The position numbers and the translations under genes are program-made. From NCBI RefSeq assembly GCF_039522165.1, contig NZ_BAAADE010000005.1, positions 103,760 to 167,759 on the forward strand: a stretch of 64,000 nucleotides of DNA. The letters run 5' to 3'. Under the pieces are notes generated by a model. That model made no database searches. It was not told where the DNA came from and was given only the letters and a program-made list of their open reading frames with translations. Within the stretch, counting starts at the first letter, position 1, and every line of letters starts with the position of its first letter. This DNA comes from Paenochrobactrum glaciei (lineage in GTDB: Bacteria; Pseudomonadota; Alphaproteobacteria; Rhizobiales; Rhizobiaceae). Shown here piece by piece: positions 43,503 to 51,510 of the stretch.

Positions 43503-43928
43503 ATGAACACAATGACCACATCAAACGATTACGAACAGCAGCTTCGGCAGGCGGGCGTTAGAATCACGCGTCAACGACGCATTATTCTGAATATCCTTTC
43601 TGATTCGGAAGATCATCCGGATGCGCTGGAAATTTTCAGACGCGCTGTGGAGATTGATAACAGCATTTCTTTATCTACTGTCTATCGCACCATGAAGCTG
43701 CTGGAAGAGCAGGGGGCTATCCATCGCCATGCCTTTAACGGCGGGCCGTCACGCTTTGAACATGCGGGCTCTGACCACCATGATCATATTATCGATATGG
43801 AATCAGGCGATGTGGTTGAGTTCCATTCGGAGAAGATCGAACGCTTGCAGGAAGAAATTGCCCGCGAGCTCGGCTATGAAATTGTGCATCACCGGCTTGA
43901 GCTTTACTGCCGCAAGATCAAGAAATAG
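43503..43928 (+). CDS. Fur-family metalloregulator (Fur/Mur type)
   Basis: 141 residues from ATG 43503; GTG 43482 lies inside the promoter and is rejected. N-terminal winged helix (GVRITRQRRIILNILSDSEDHPDALEIFRRA, ISLSTVYRTMKLLEEQGAIHRH) and C-terminal dimer domain with the metal segment FEHAGSDHHDHIIDMESGDVVEFHSEKIE. In Rhizobiales members of this branch respond to manganese (Mur), while iron is handled by Irr and RirA. It lacks the CxxC structural zinc motifs and the Irr haem motif. No ribosome site is visible. Confidence 0.85.
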   Translation: MNTMTTSNDYEQQLRQAGVRITRQRRIILNILSDSEDHPDALEIFRRAVEIDNSISLSTVYRTMKLLEEQGAIHRHAFNGGPSRFEHAGSDHHDHIIDMESGDVVEFHSEKIERLQEEIARELGYEIVHHRLELYCRKIKK

Positions 43929-43954
43929 CATTTCTCATTGATTTTAAATCGCCG

Positions 43955-43988
43955 CGTCTGCTTGAACATCAAGCGGACGGGTTTTTAT
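43955..43988 (+). terminator. Terminator after the Fur-family gene
   Basis: CGTCTGCTTGA / TCAAGCGGACG stem with a three-base loop, followed by GGGTTTTT. Confidence 0.88.
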
Positions 43989-43989
43989 T

Positions 43990-45072
43990 TCAAAGATCAT
44001 AATGTTCTTTGGCGATGGTCAAGCGGTAGGTGACACCGTTTTCGTCTTTTAAATATTCGGCCTCGCCATCCACAACGGATGGAATGATGCGTTGCAAAAC
44101 CGCCGAGCCAAAACGCGGCGGCGAGCTTTCATCAATTGGAATATTGTAAAAATCGGTCTCGTGCCATTCAAAGACCAGCTGATCTTCGCCATCGTTTGTT
44201 TCGCTGGCTCTTATGTTGATGACGACATGGTTTTTTGATTGCGGGTTGAGGCCGCCAAAAGAAGTGGCATTAACGATCAGCTCGTGGAGCGCTAGCCCCA
44301 GATGAAGTGCCGCACCGGGAAAAAGATAAGGATTTTCGCCGGTTACTTTCAGGCGTGTATCGTTGATATCGGTATATTTTTCCAGTTGCGAGCGTACGAG
44401 ATCGCGAAACAGAGCGCCATGCCAATTGGAATCAGTGACCAGATCCTGCGATTGTGACAGCGATTGGATACGGCCGCGAAATTTGCCCAAAAAACCGTCA
44501 ATCGTATCGGTAAAACGGGCAGTTTGTGCGGCTACACTTTGAATGATTGAGAGCAGATTTTTAGAGCGGTGACTGACCTCCCGCAACAAAGCTTTGAGGA
44601 TTTGCTCGCGTCGTTTCAACTCGCTGATATCAACCATCGTTGTGAGAATACCGGCCAGCGCACCGTCGTCGTGATAGTCGCAATCACTGTAAAATTCATA
44701 CCATCGGGAAGAATTGCCAGTCAGAATATTGATTTCAACCATTTGTGGTATTCCGCTCCTGATGGCTTCCTCGCGGCTGGCGTTGAGTTTCGCAGCAGAG
44801 GTCTCGTTCATCAGCGCATCATCTGTGCAGCCTTTGAACCATTTATCCTGCCACATGGGTGGCAGATTTTCCGACCATGTATATTCAAGATTGGCAGATT
44901 GATAGAGAATACAGACCCTCGCATTGCGCATGGAGCGTGTCAGCGAGCGCAAGCGCGAGAATTCTGATACTTTTATCTGTATAAGCTGATTGCTTTCACT
45001 TGTGCCCCCCTCTTTCATAAGTGCAGCCATTTCATTTGTGTTTGCTGTTGAGCTGAAATTGTTTGCTCTCAT
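43990..45072 (-). CDS. HWE-type histidine kinase with PAS domain
   Basis: 360 residues from ATG 45072 (MRANNFSST), behind CAAGG; Met15 is another option. A PAS domain (about 30-165) has core YTWSENLPPMW and ends in GILTTMVDISELKRRE; an HWE/HisKA_2 kinase region follows with phospho-acceptor His in REVSHRSKNLLSIIQSVAAQTAR (about 175-197), then ALHELIVNATSFGGL and the ATPase end FEWHETDF. Such kinases phosphorylate PhyR in the general stress response. It lies next to phyR and 70 bases downstream of the EcfG-driven DUF1328 gene, so it is probably induced by the same response. Confidence 0.85.
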   Translation of the reverse strand: MRANNFSSTANTNEMAALMKEGGTSESNQLIQIKVSEFSRLRSLTRSMRNARVCILYQSANLEYTWSENLPPMWQDKWFKGCTDDALMNETSAAKLNASREEAIRSGIPQMVEINILTGNSSRWYEFYSDCDYHDDGALAGILTTMVDISELKRREQILKALLREVSHRSKNLLSIIQSVAAQTARFTDTIDGFLGKFRGRIQSLSQSQDLVTDSNWHGALFRDLVRSQLEKYTDINDTRLKVTGENPYLFPGAALHLGLALHELIVNATSFGGLNPQSKNHVVINIRASETNDGEDQLVFEWHETDFYNIPIDESSPPRFGSAVLQRIIPSVVDGEAEYLKDENGVTYRLTIAKEHYDL

Positions 45073-45142
45073 TGCACTGCCTTGATGAAAGAGAACTATC
45101 TGCTCCGGTAAGAGGGCAAATATGCTAGTTTTTGAACTGTTG

Positions 45143-45307
45143 TTAGACCTTACGGATGATGCCGGCAATTAACGACAACACCAGAAGAGCAAGGAAAACA
45201 AAGAATAAAATTTGCGCAATACCAGCAGAAGCACCGGCAATGCCGCCAAAACCAAGCGCACCGGCCACAAGTGCTACCACGAGAAAAATCAGCGTGTAGT
45301 ATAACAT
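45143..45307 (-). CDS. DUF1328 (UPF0391) small membrane protein
   Basis: 54 residues from ATG 45307, behind AAAGGACG; an in-frame extension upstream crosses the promoter and is rejected. Two hydrophobic helices: MLYYTLIFLVVALVAGALGFGGIAG and ILFFVFLALLVLSLIAGIIRKV. The family is widespread and stress-linked, of unknown function. A perfect EcfG promoter lies about 50-75 bases upstream. Confidence 0.9.
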   Translation of the reverse strand: MLYYTLIFLVVALVAGALGFGGIAGASAGIAQILFFVFLALLVLSLIAGIIRKV

Positions 45308-45355
45308 AGTGACGTCCTTTCTTGTCTTATTCTCCATCAATGTGACTGGATGTAA

Positions 45356-45380
45356 AACGCAGCAAAAAGACATTGGTTCC
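45356..45380 (-). promoter_or_regulatory. EcfG-type general stress promoter of the DUF1328 gene
   Basis: On the minus strand: GGAAC, 16 bases, CGTT, the exact EcfG consensus, 49 bases before the start codon. Confidence 0.88.
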
Positions 45381-45423
45381 GTAGTGGTTAAATAAAATCA
45401 CTGACTATAAAGGGTAAAGTCCA

Positions 45424-45453
45424 ACCATATGCCGGCTTTTGCCGGCATATGGT
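45424..45453. terminator. Hairpin after phyR
   Basis: Perfect 13-base stem ACCATATGCCGGC / GCCGGCATATGGT with a TTTT loop, six bases past the phyR stop. There is little T-run on the minus strand, so it may also stabilise the mRNA end. Confidence 0.7.
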
Positions 45454-45459
45454 GTGATT

Positions 45460-46254
45460 TTAAGCGTCGGCAAGATTTTGTGCGTTAAAGAATAATGCCT
45501 GACTGATAAGAGCGCGCACCATATCAGGATTGAATGGTTTGCTGACAAGGAAAGTCGGTTCCGGACGGTCGCCGGTCAGTAGGCGTTCTGGAAAAGCGGT
45601 AATGAAGATCACCGGAATGATATCGTTTTTGAAAATATCATTAACCGCATCAATGCCTGAACTGCCATCTGCCAATTGAATATCAGCTAGCACCATGGCC
45701 GGTTTTTCACGCTCATAAAGATCAACCGCTTCTGCGCGTGTTCTGGCAATGCCCACCACTTCATGGCCAAGGCTTTGCACGAGTTGTTCCAGATCCATGG
45801 CGATGAAAGGTTCATCTTCAATAATCATCAGGCGTGTTGCCACTTGGCGGGAAATCTCTTCGGAGGCTTGTTTTAGCAAACTACCCAGTTCCGGCTCGTC
45901 AATATTGAGGATTTCAGCGGCTTCTTTTTCGCTGAAGCCTTCAACACTTACCAGCAAAAAAGCCATGCGCGGACGTGGCGCAACAGATTTCAGATTGGCG
46001 GCAGCCCGCTGTTCCCAGGGCTGATCGGATGATGGTTCGTTGATTTGAATGTCGGTCTGCTCAAAAAGCTGGCTGAATAAACGGTAAAGACCAATACGGT
46101 CTGTCGATGTCTCCGGAAAGAGTGAAACATCGGCAATGAGAACTTCCAGAGCGGAAGCCACATACGCATCCCCTGCCGTTTGCGAGCCGGTGAGGGCGCG
46201 CGAAAAACGACGCAAATATGGAAGATGAGGTGCTATTCGTGTAGAAAGTGACAT
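45460..46254 (-). CDS. phyR: General stress response regulator PhyR
   Basis: 264 residues from ATG 46254, behind GAGGAG. An N-terminal sigma-like domain (about 1-140, including AFLLVSVEGFSEKEAAEILNIDEPELGSLL) is fused to a C-terminal receiver (about 145-264: LMIIEDEPFIAMDLEQLVQ, phospho-acceptor Asp191 in MVLADIQLADG, VIFITAFPERLL, SKPFNPDMV). Phosphorylated PhyR binds NepR and frees the sigma factor EcfG. It is divergent from nepR-ecfG in the usual arrangement and flanked by two candidate kinases. Confidence 0.96.
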   Translation of the reverse strand: MSLSTRIAPHLPYLRRFSRALTGSQTAGDAYVASALEVLIADVSLFPETSTDRIGLYRLFSQLFEQTDIQINEPSSDQPWEQRAAANLKSVAPRPRMAFLLVSVEGFSEKEAAEILNIDEPELGSLLKQASEEISRQVATRLMIIEDEPFIAMDLEQLVQSLGHEVVGIARTRAEAVDLYEREKPAMVLADIQLADGSSGIDAVNDIFKNDIIPVIFITAFPERLLTGDRPEPTFLVSKPFNPDMVRALISQALFFNAQNLADA

Positions 46255-46334
46255 TATCAGACTCCTCAAAAGCCATTTAGATTTGTATTATTGGCATCAT
46301 TGCGTCCGGTGTGCATTAAAAATATGTTTCGAAG

Positions 46335-46359
46335 GGAACGATAAAGTTATTAATGCATT
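46335..46359 (+). promoter_or_regulatory. Possible EcfG-type promoter of nepR-ecfG
   Basis: GGAAC, 16 bases, CATT: perfect -35 and one mismatch from CGTT at -10, in the phyR-nepR gap. Autoregulation of nepR-ecfG is usual in this system. Confidence 0.5.
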
Positions 46360-46425
46360 TAGGTTTTATGTTGCGGCTTTTTTAATTTTTGCCCAACTCT
46401 AAGGTAACACGGAATTGTAGAGCTA

Positions 46426-46653
46426 ATGTCCATAATTAAAAAAAGTCAGGTCATGGATAGTACAGCAAATGGAACGCGGATAAGCGCGGCAGAAGAATTA
46501 GGCCCCAATTGTGAAGTTGGCACCAAATTGCGTGCGCTCTATGCCTCTATTCAGGATGAGGCCATTCCGGACAGATTTCTGGACTTGTTGGAAAAACTCG
46601 ATGCTGCCGAACATAAGCAGCAGAGTGAAAATCACAATATCGGAGGCAGTTAA
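46426..46653 (+). CDS. nepR: Anti-sigma factor NepR
   Basis: 75 residues; ATG 46453 would give a 66-residue protein and is also plausible. Core LGPNCEVGTKLRALYASIQDEAIPDRFLDLLEKLDAAE (about 26-63) is the NepR signature of two helices that clamp EcfG. NepR keeps EcfG inactive until phosphorylated PhyR binds it. ecfG begins three bases after its stop, so they are translated together. Confidence 0.93.
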   Translation: MSIIKKSQVMDSTANGTRISAAEELGPNCEVGTKLRALYASIQDEAIPDRFLDLLEKLDAAEHKQQSENHNIGGS

Positions 46654-46656
46654 TCC

Positions 46657-47208
46657 ATGAGTGATAGCGCATCGGTTTTCAAAAGAGACCTACTGGCAGC
46701 GCTACCCAATTTGCGTGCCTTTGCAATTTCATTGATAGGGCAGGCTGATAAAGCAGATGATTTGGTGCAGGATACGGTGTTAAAAGCCTGGGCAAAGCAG
46801 GATAGTTTTGAAACCGGCACCAATATTAAAGCCTGGCTTTTTACCATTCTTCGCAATGAGTTTTATAGCCAGATGCGCAAGCGCGGTCGTGAGGTGCAAG
46901 ACACCGACGGCGTATTCAGCGACAAACTTGCAGTTCATGCCGAGCAATATGGCTCGATGGATATGAAAGATTTCCGTAAAGCCCTTAATCTCTTGCCGGA
47001 TGATCAGCGTGAAGCGATCATTCTGATCGGCGCTTCCGGTTTTTCTTATGAAGAAGCAGCAGCTATTTGTGAGTGTGCAGTGGGTACTGTGAAAAGTCGT
47101 GTTTCGCGTGCCAGAATGCGTTTGCAAGAATTACTTGATGTGGAAGGTCAGGCTGATTACGGTCCTGATGCAGTATCGGCGCAAGTCACTATGAAGAGTT
47201 TTGCATAA
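46657..47208 (+). CDS. ecfG: ECF sigma factor EcfG of the general stress response
   Basis: 183 residues. Extracytoplasmic-function sigma factor: region 2 LPNLRAFAISLIGQADKADDLVQDTVLKAWAKQDSFETGTNIKAWLFTILRNEFYSQ (about 16-72) and region 4 ALNLLPDDQREAIILIGASGFSYEEAAAICECAVGTVKSRVSRARMRLQ. It recognises GGAAC-N16/17-CGTT promoters, two exact examples of which are in this window. Ribosome site GGAGG precedes the start. Confidence 0.96.
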   Translation: MSDSASVFKRDLLAALPNLRAFAISLIGQADKADDLVQDTVLKAWAKQDSFETGTNIKAWLFTILRNEFYSQMRKRGREVQDTDGVFSDKLAVHAEQYGSMDMKDFRKALNLLPDDQREAIILIGASGFSYEEAAAICECAVGTVKSRVSRARMRLQELLDVEGQADYGPDAVSAQVTMKSFA

Positions 47209-47311
47209 ACAGATTAAATATCTGAAGTTATGAGTTTATCTGCAAGTCCATATAGAATTTAAAATTTTACTGCTTGATAAAGTTTTGTAAGTGGGTTCTT
47301 GTGCATGAAGA

Positions 47312-48721
47312 GTGAAATTTTATTATTCGGCGTGGATTGTGACCTCAGTATTATCGGCGGATATACATCAACAGATTAAAAGAAAATGGCGGGTTGCTGC
47401 GGTTGGCATTTCGCTTGCACTGGTGTTGATCTCTGCCACCAGCACTGTTTATCTGACGATTGGGGTCACCCGCCAGATTGATGATATCAAACATAGTTAT
47501 GAGCTGTCGCAGCAGGTGGATATGCTCAGCCATTTGGCTTTCAATATGGAGGCCAGCCGAAAAGGCTATTTGCTGACGCTCGAAGAGCCATATCTCGACT
47601 CATATCGTTCCTCACTCCATTCACTGGATGAAACATTGAATGTTATTTCATCCATCATCAAAACGGATGAACAAAAACAAGCACGCGTGGCGGAAATCCG
47701 TGATTTTGTCCAGCGCGTTGATGAAGATGTGCGTTATACGATTGATCTGGCAAAGGATAATCGGCTGGATGCAGCGCTGGACAGGGTGCGCCACGATGAA
47801 GTTGCTATTTTTCTTGGGCAGCTCGATAAAGTGGTTTCACGTTTTCTCAGCGATGAAAGTGTGCAGCTCGCCGAGCGTAACAAGCGTATTGATGATACGC
47901 GCAAGCTGTTAACGGTGACATCTATGCTGGCACTGTTGTCAGCGGCGCTGCTGGTGGTGCTCTTATTCAGTCGTTTACAGCGTTCGGTGCGCCGCCTCAA
48001 TGAAGGACATATTGTGCTGCGCTCGGAAAATGAAGAGCTGGAGCAGAAGGTGATGCAGCGCACGGCTGAATTGCAGCAGGAGCGGGAAATCGCCGAGCGG
48101 GAACGCCACCGTGTCGAGGTGCTTTTGCAAGATAGCAGCCATCGCATTGGTAATTCATTGGCGCAAGTTTCATCTTTGTTAAGCTTGCAATTGCGAGAGG
48201 TTGGCAATGAAGATGCACGCAATGCGTTGAATTCGGCACGCGCACGTATTCATACAATTTCGATTGCGCATCGTCGCTTACGACTGGGCAAGGATCTGGA
48301 AACGGCGCGTGTTGATGAGTTTCTCAATGCCGTGGTGCAGGATATTCGCGAAGCCAGCAATGTCGATGATAAGGTTGATTTTAAAACTGATTTTTCATCG
48401 CAGAGTTTTCATGCCCGAGATGTGACCACAATCGGTATTATTTTGGGTGAACTTGTTACCAATGCGCTGAAGCATGCTTTTATTAATCGTGCCAAAGGCG
48501 AGGTGCATATTAGTTTTCAGCCGGCTGAAGATGGAAAATTTTGTCTGACGGTCAAAGATGATGGTACGGGCTGGGACGGTCAGAAGAAGTGTTCAGGGCT
48601 TGGTGCGCTGGTGGTTGAGCAATTAAGCCAGCAATATGGTGGTAAGCCGCATTATTCGGATGCTATGAAGAACGGTACACAGGTGGAAATCAAATTCACC
48701 TCATTGGAACCGGCTGAATAA
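47312..48721 (+). CDS. Sensor histidine kinase with CHASE3 and HisKA_2 domains
   Basis: 469 residues from GTG 47312; GTG 47339 is another possible start. First membrane helix (about 26-48), periplasmic CHASE3 domain (about 50-200) with AFNMEASRKGYLLTLEEPYLDSYRSSL, second helix (about 200-222), a coiled coil (ENEELEQKVMQRTAELQQEREIAERER), then HisKA_2 with phospho-acceptor His in LQDSSHRIGNSLAQVSSLLSLQL (about 276) and ATPase motifs ELVTNALKHAF and VKDDGTGW. Its position just after ecfG suggests it feeds PhyR; the signal is unknown. Confidence 0.87.
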   Translation: MKFYYSAWIVTSVLSADIHQQIKRKWRVAAVGISLALVLISATSTVYLTIGVTRQIDDIKHSYELSQQVDMLSHLAFNMEASRKGYLLTLEEPYLDSYRSSLHSLDETLNVISSIIKTDEQKQARVAEIRDFVQRVDEDVRYTIDLAKDNRLDAALDRVRHDEVAIFLGQLDKVVSRFLSDESVQLAERNKRIDDTRKLLTVTSMLALLSAALLVVLLFSRLQRSVRRLNEGHIVLRSENEELEQKVMQRTAELQQEREIAERERHRVEVLLQDSSHRIGNSLAQVSSLLSLQLREVGNEDARNALNSARARIHTISIAHRRLRLGKDLETARVDEFLNAVVQDIREASNVDDKVDFKTDFSSQSFHARDVTTIGIILGELVTNALKHAFINRAKGEVHISFQPAEDGKFCLTVKDDGTGWDGQKKCSGLGALVVEQLSQQYGGKPHYSDAMKNGTQVEIKFTSLEPAE

Positions 48722-48779
48722 GGTTTATCATCAACACCATGCCGGAAATTATCCGCCATGGCGTTTTTTGATGCAATGA

Positions 48780-49217
48780 TTATGCTTTGTCATCCGGTTT
48801 TTTATCACTCAACAGTGATATGAGCGCCATGCCAGCTAAAGGCAGAGCTGCGGCTAAAATCGGACGCTTTAGCAAGGCCGGAATTGTTGCCAAGGCAGCG
48901 GTTGCTACAAAAGCAGATTTATCTGCTTCAAGGCGTTCACGGCGCTTACGCTCCTGTGCTGAATTGATGCTCTTGGTGATCAGCCAGGCAATGAGTGCCA
49001 CGACAAAAGCACTGCCCGCCATAATGAGCGCTGCGGCCAGTTGGCTGACAAGCGTTGACAGATACAAGAAACCTGCAAGCAGCAGAAACACAAAGCCGAC
49101 AACCACAAAAATGCCGATGACAGCGCCGGTAATGGCGCCACGCTTGGCCTGTTGCGTGGCTTCATGAAACTCTTGTTTCAAAATGGATGAGAGAAGAGGC
49201 GATAATAAACGCAGCAT
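48780..49217 (-). CDS. Holin-like DUF1469 membrane protein
   Basis: 145 residues, of the family labelled phage holin superfamily 6 (DUF1469/YqjE). Two central membrane helices: AVIGIFVVVGFVFLLLAGFLYLSTLVSQLAAALIMAGSAFVVALIAWLI (about 30-80), and a third hydrophobic run near the C-terminus (LKRPILAAALPLAGMALISLLS). Despite the name these are housekeeping or stress membrane proteins, usually next to a DUF883 gene, as here (two-base gap). Function unknown. Confidence 0.78.
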   Translation of the reverse strand: MLRLLSPLLSSILKQEFHEATQQAKRGAITGAVIGIFVVVGFVFLLLAGFLYLSTLVSQLAAALIMAGSAFVVALIAWLITKSINSAQERKRRERLEADKSAFVATAALATIPALLKRPILAAALPLAGMALISLLSDKKPDDKA

Positions 49218-49219
49218 GA

Positions 49220-49558
49220 TCAGCGACGCAAAATTGCCAGCAGATAGCCCACGCCGACAGCTGTCGCCAATGAAGCAATCGGACGTTCGCGGACGGTTTC
49301 CAGCAGCTGATCTTCAATATTTTGTGCGCAAGACTTCAAATCACTCATGGTTGTTTCACCATGCTGGACAGCATCATCGTAAGCTTGTGAAACATCGCGC
49401 TTAGCATCACGGATTTTTTGTTGCCCCAGTTGGGACATCGTTGCTGCAATATTGGCAATATCTTGCTTGAGCTGCGCAATCTGTTCTTGCAGGTCAGCGG
49501 TGCTGACATCTGTCAATTCTTCGATTTTCTGGGTGACCTTATCTGCTGCACGTGCCAT
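49220..49558 (-). CDS. DUF883 (ElaB/YqjD-like) membrane-anchored protein
   Basis: 112 residues from ATG 49558, behind GGAGG. Amphipathic helix (about 8-75, TQKIEELTDVSTADLQEQIAQLKQDIANIAATMSQL) and a C-terminal anchor RPIASLATAVGVGYLLAILRR typical of ElaB/YqjD, proteins that bind ribosomes at the membrane in stationary phase in E. coli. The gene heads a two-gene unit with the holin-like gene. A possible EcfG-type promoter lies upstream, consistent with stress control. Confidence 0.85.
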   Translation of the reverse strand: MARAADKVTQKIEELTDVSTADLQEQIAQLKQDIANIAATMSQLGQQKIRDAKRDVSQAYDDAVQHGETTMSDLKSCAQNIEDQLLETVRERPIASLATAVGVGYLLAILRR

Positions 49559-49663
49559 ATTTCTGGCCTCCATAAGATGATGAACTAATTATTGTTACCA
49601 TGCGGCGATAGAATGCCAACATATACTATATGAGAAATAAGAGGTTTTATTGCTCTTGTAGTT

Positions 49664-49689
49664 AATGCACGAAGTGGTGAAAAAGTTCC
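49664..49689 (-). promoter_or_regulatory. Possible EcfG-type promoter of the DUF883 gene
   Basis: On the minus strand: GGAAC, 17 bases, CATT. The -35 is exact and the -10 deviates by one base, as at nepR. Confidence 0.42.
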
Positions 49690-49840
49690 GCTCTTACAGC
49701 TTTAATTCGGGTGAAATCTCAAAACATGACTTGCGTAATCATGTTATGAAGGGCTATTAAGGGTCATTCTCTGTCTGAGTGGTTATGTTTATAGGCGGCT
49801 TGCAAGGCAGAAGGCAGTTGTTAGTGATCAGCAAAGATGA

Positions 49841-51010
49841 ATGAGGGTTCCTGTGTCTGTAACCATGAAGAACGCAATACAGCAGTTTGGTTTTGTATTG
49901 TTAGCTGCCGGTATTGCAACTGTTCCGTTGATGGGCGGGCAGGCAATTGCGCAGGAAACACCCGCAGTTCAATCCGGTAATTCTGAAACAGTAGCACCCA
50001 ATTCTGCTACACAGGGTTCTGTAACGCAAGGCTCCGGCACACAGACGCCTGCATCTGCGGCTCCAAGTGCTCCGGCGCAAACTGCTCCAACGCAGGCACC
50101 GGTTGAAACACCGAGCCAGCCTGTAGCGCAGCCTGCGCAACCAACAGAAACACAATCAGCGCCTGCACAGCCAAGCGCAAGCGAACCGGCATCGCAACAG
50201 CCAGCGCCTGCTGCAACCACACCTGCACAGGAACCGGTTGCCCAGCCTGTATCAGCAGGTGCAGATGCTGAACAAGAGCGTGATCACACTCTCCCGCATG
50301 ACCTTTCACCTGTTGGCATGTTTATGGCTGCCGATGTGATTGTTAAGGCTGTGATGATTGGGTTGGCGCTTGCCTCACTGCTGACCTGGACAATCTGGAT
50401 TGCCAAGTCGCTGGAACTTTTCGTGGCTCGAGGTAAGTTGAAAAAAGCTATGAAAACCATTGGTCATTCAGGCTCGCTGGCTGATGCTGCGCGTGCTATG
50501 GCGAATGAAAAAAGCCCTGCTGCCATTTTAGTACATGCGGCGCAGGATGAGGTTGAAGCAAGCAGCCCTGCTATTGTTTTGGCCGGTGCCGAAGGTTTGA
50601 AAGAGCGCGTTGCTTCAAGATTGTCCCGTATTGAAGCGGCTGCCGGTCGCAGACTGTCCAAAGGCACAGGTGCATTGGCAACCATTGGTTCGGTTGCGCC
50701 ATTTGTCGGTCTGTTTGGTACTGTCTGGGGGATTATGAATTCCTTCATCAGTATCTCGGAATCACAGACAACCAACCTTGCCGTTGTGGCACCTGGTATC
50801 GCGGAAGCCTTGCTTGCGACAGCTATCGGCCTTGTTGCGGCTATTCCTGCTGTGGTGATCTATAACGTCTTTGCCCGCTCGATTACCAATTACCGTCAGG
50901 TTCTGGCTGATGCCGGCGCTGGTGTTGAACGTCTGGTCAGCCGTGACATTGACTTTGCTTTGGCAAAACGTCGTGCACAGATGCCCAAGCCAGCAGCAGC
51001 TGCGGAGTAA
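49841..51010 (+). CDS. exbB: TonB-system proton channel ExbB, long form
   Basis: 389 residues; Met9 at 49865 is an alternative start. A signal peptide (about 9-38, ending AIA-Q) and a long Pro/Ala/Thr/Gln-rich periplasmic stretch (about 40-150) precede the ExbB core: three helices with MFMAADVIVKAVMIGLALASLLTWTIWIAK, GALATIGSVAPFVGLFGTVWGIMNSF and LAVVAPGIAEALLATAIGLVAAIPAVVIYN. It energises TonB-dependent import of iron chelates and similar ligands. First gene of exbB-exbD-tonB. I see no Irr or RirA box upstream. Confidence 0.93.
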   Translation: MRVPVSVTMKNAIQQFGFVLLAAGIATVPLMGGQAIAQETPAVQSGNSETVAPNSATQGSVTQGSGTQTPASAAPSAPAQTAPTQAPVETPSQPVAQPAQPTETQSAPAQPSASEPASQQPAPAATTPAQEPVAQPVSAGADAEQERDHTLPHDLSPVGMFMAADVIVKAVMIGLALASLLTWTIWIAKSLELFVARGKLKKAMKTIGHSGSLADAARAMANEKSPAAILVHAAQDEVEASSPAIVLAGAEGLKERVASRLSRIEAAAGRRLSKGTGALATIGSVAPFVGLFGTVWGIMNSFISISESQTTNLAVVAPGIAEALLATAIGLVAAIPAVVIYNVFARSITNYRQVLADAGAGVERLVSRDIDFALAKRRAQMPKPAAAAE

Positions 51011-51015
51011 GTCTG

Positions 51016-51510
51016 ATGTCTGGTAGAAGACGCGATGCAGACGACGATCTGTCTCTGAACCACGAGATCAACGTTACGCCTTTCATCGACGTGATGCTGG
51101 TGCTGCTGATTATTTTCATGGTTGCCGCACCCTTGGCAACCGTGGATGTGAATGTGGATCTGCCTGCTTCCAACGCAGCCGTGCAGCCTCGTCCAGATCT
51201 TCCGGTTTATGTGACCTTAAAAGACGATCTGTCACTGAATGTTGGCAATGAACCGGTGGTTCGCGAAAGCCTTGGTATTTTTCTGGACAGATTGTCTGAA
51301 AATAACAAAGAAACCCGCATTTTCCTGCGTGCTGATAAGGCCGTTGGCTATGGCGAGTTGATGCGCGTGATGAATTTGCTGCGTGAAAACGGCTATTTGA
51401 AAATTGCGCTGGTCGGGCTTGAAGTTGTCAGTTCACCTGACACAGCTGGCCCAAGTGAAACCACAGGTGAAACACCTGCTCCTGCTCTTAACGGATCGGG
51501 GAATAACTAA
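51016..51510 (+). CDS. exbD: TonB-system protein ExbD
   Basis: 164 residues. Short cytosolic tail, one membrane helix HEINVTPFIDVMLVLLIIFMVAAPLA (about 16-41) with the essential Asp in FIDVML, periplasmic domain, and a Thr/Pro-rich C-terminal tail. Starts five bases after exbB; its stop overlaps the tonB start in TAATG, implying coupled translation. Confidence 0.95.
   Translation: MSGRRRDADDDLSLNHEINVTPFIDVMLVLLIIFMVAAPLATVDVNVDLPASNAAVQPRPDLPVYVTLKDDLSLNVGNEPVVRESLGIFLDRLSENNKETRIFLRADKAVGYGELMRVMNLLRENGYLKIALVGLEVVSSPDTAGPSETTGETPAPALNGSGNN

Noticed and set aside
47304..47378. 24-codon upstream frame overlapping the CHASE3 kinase start
   Set aside because: Very short, no ribosome site, no conservation evidence; possibly translational coupling but not supported.
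48780..49217. Prophage remnant suggested by the holin-like gene
   Set aside because: The family name is misleading; no phage genes are near and it pairs with DUF883 in a stress locus.
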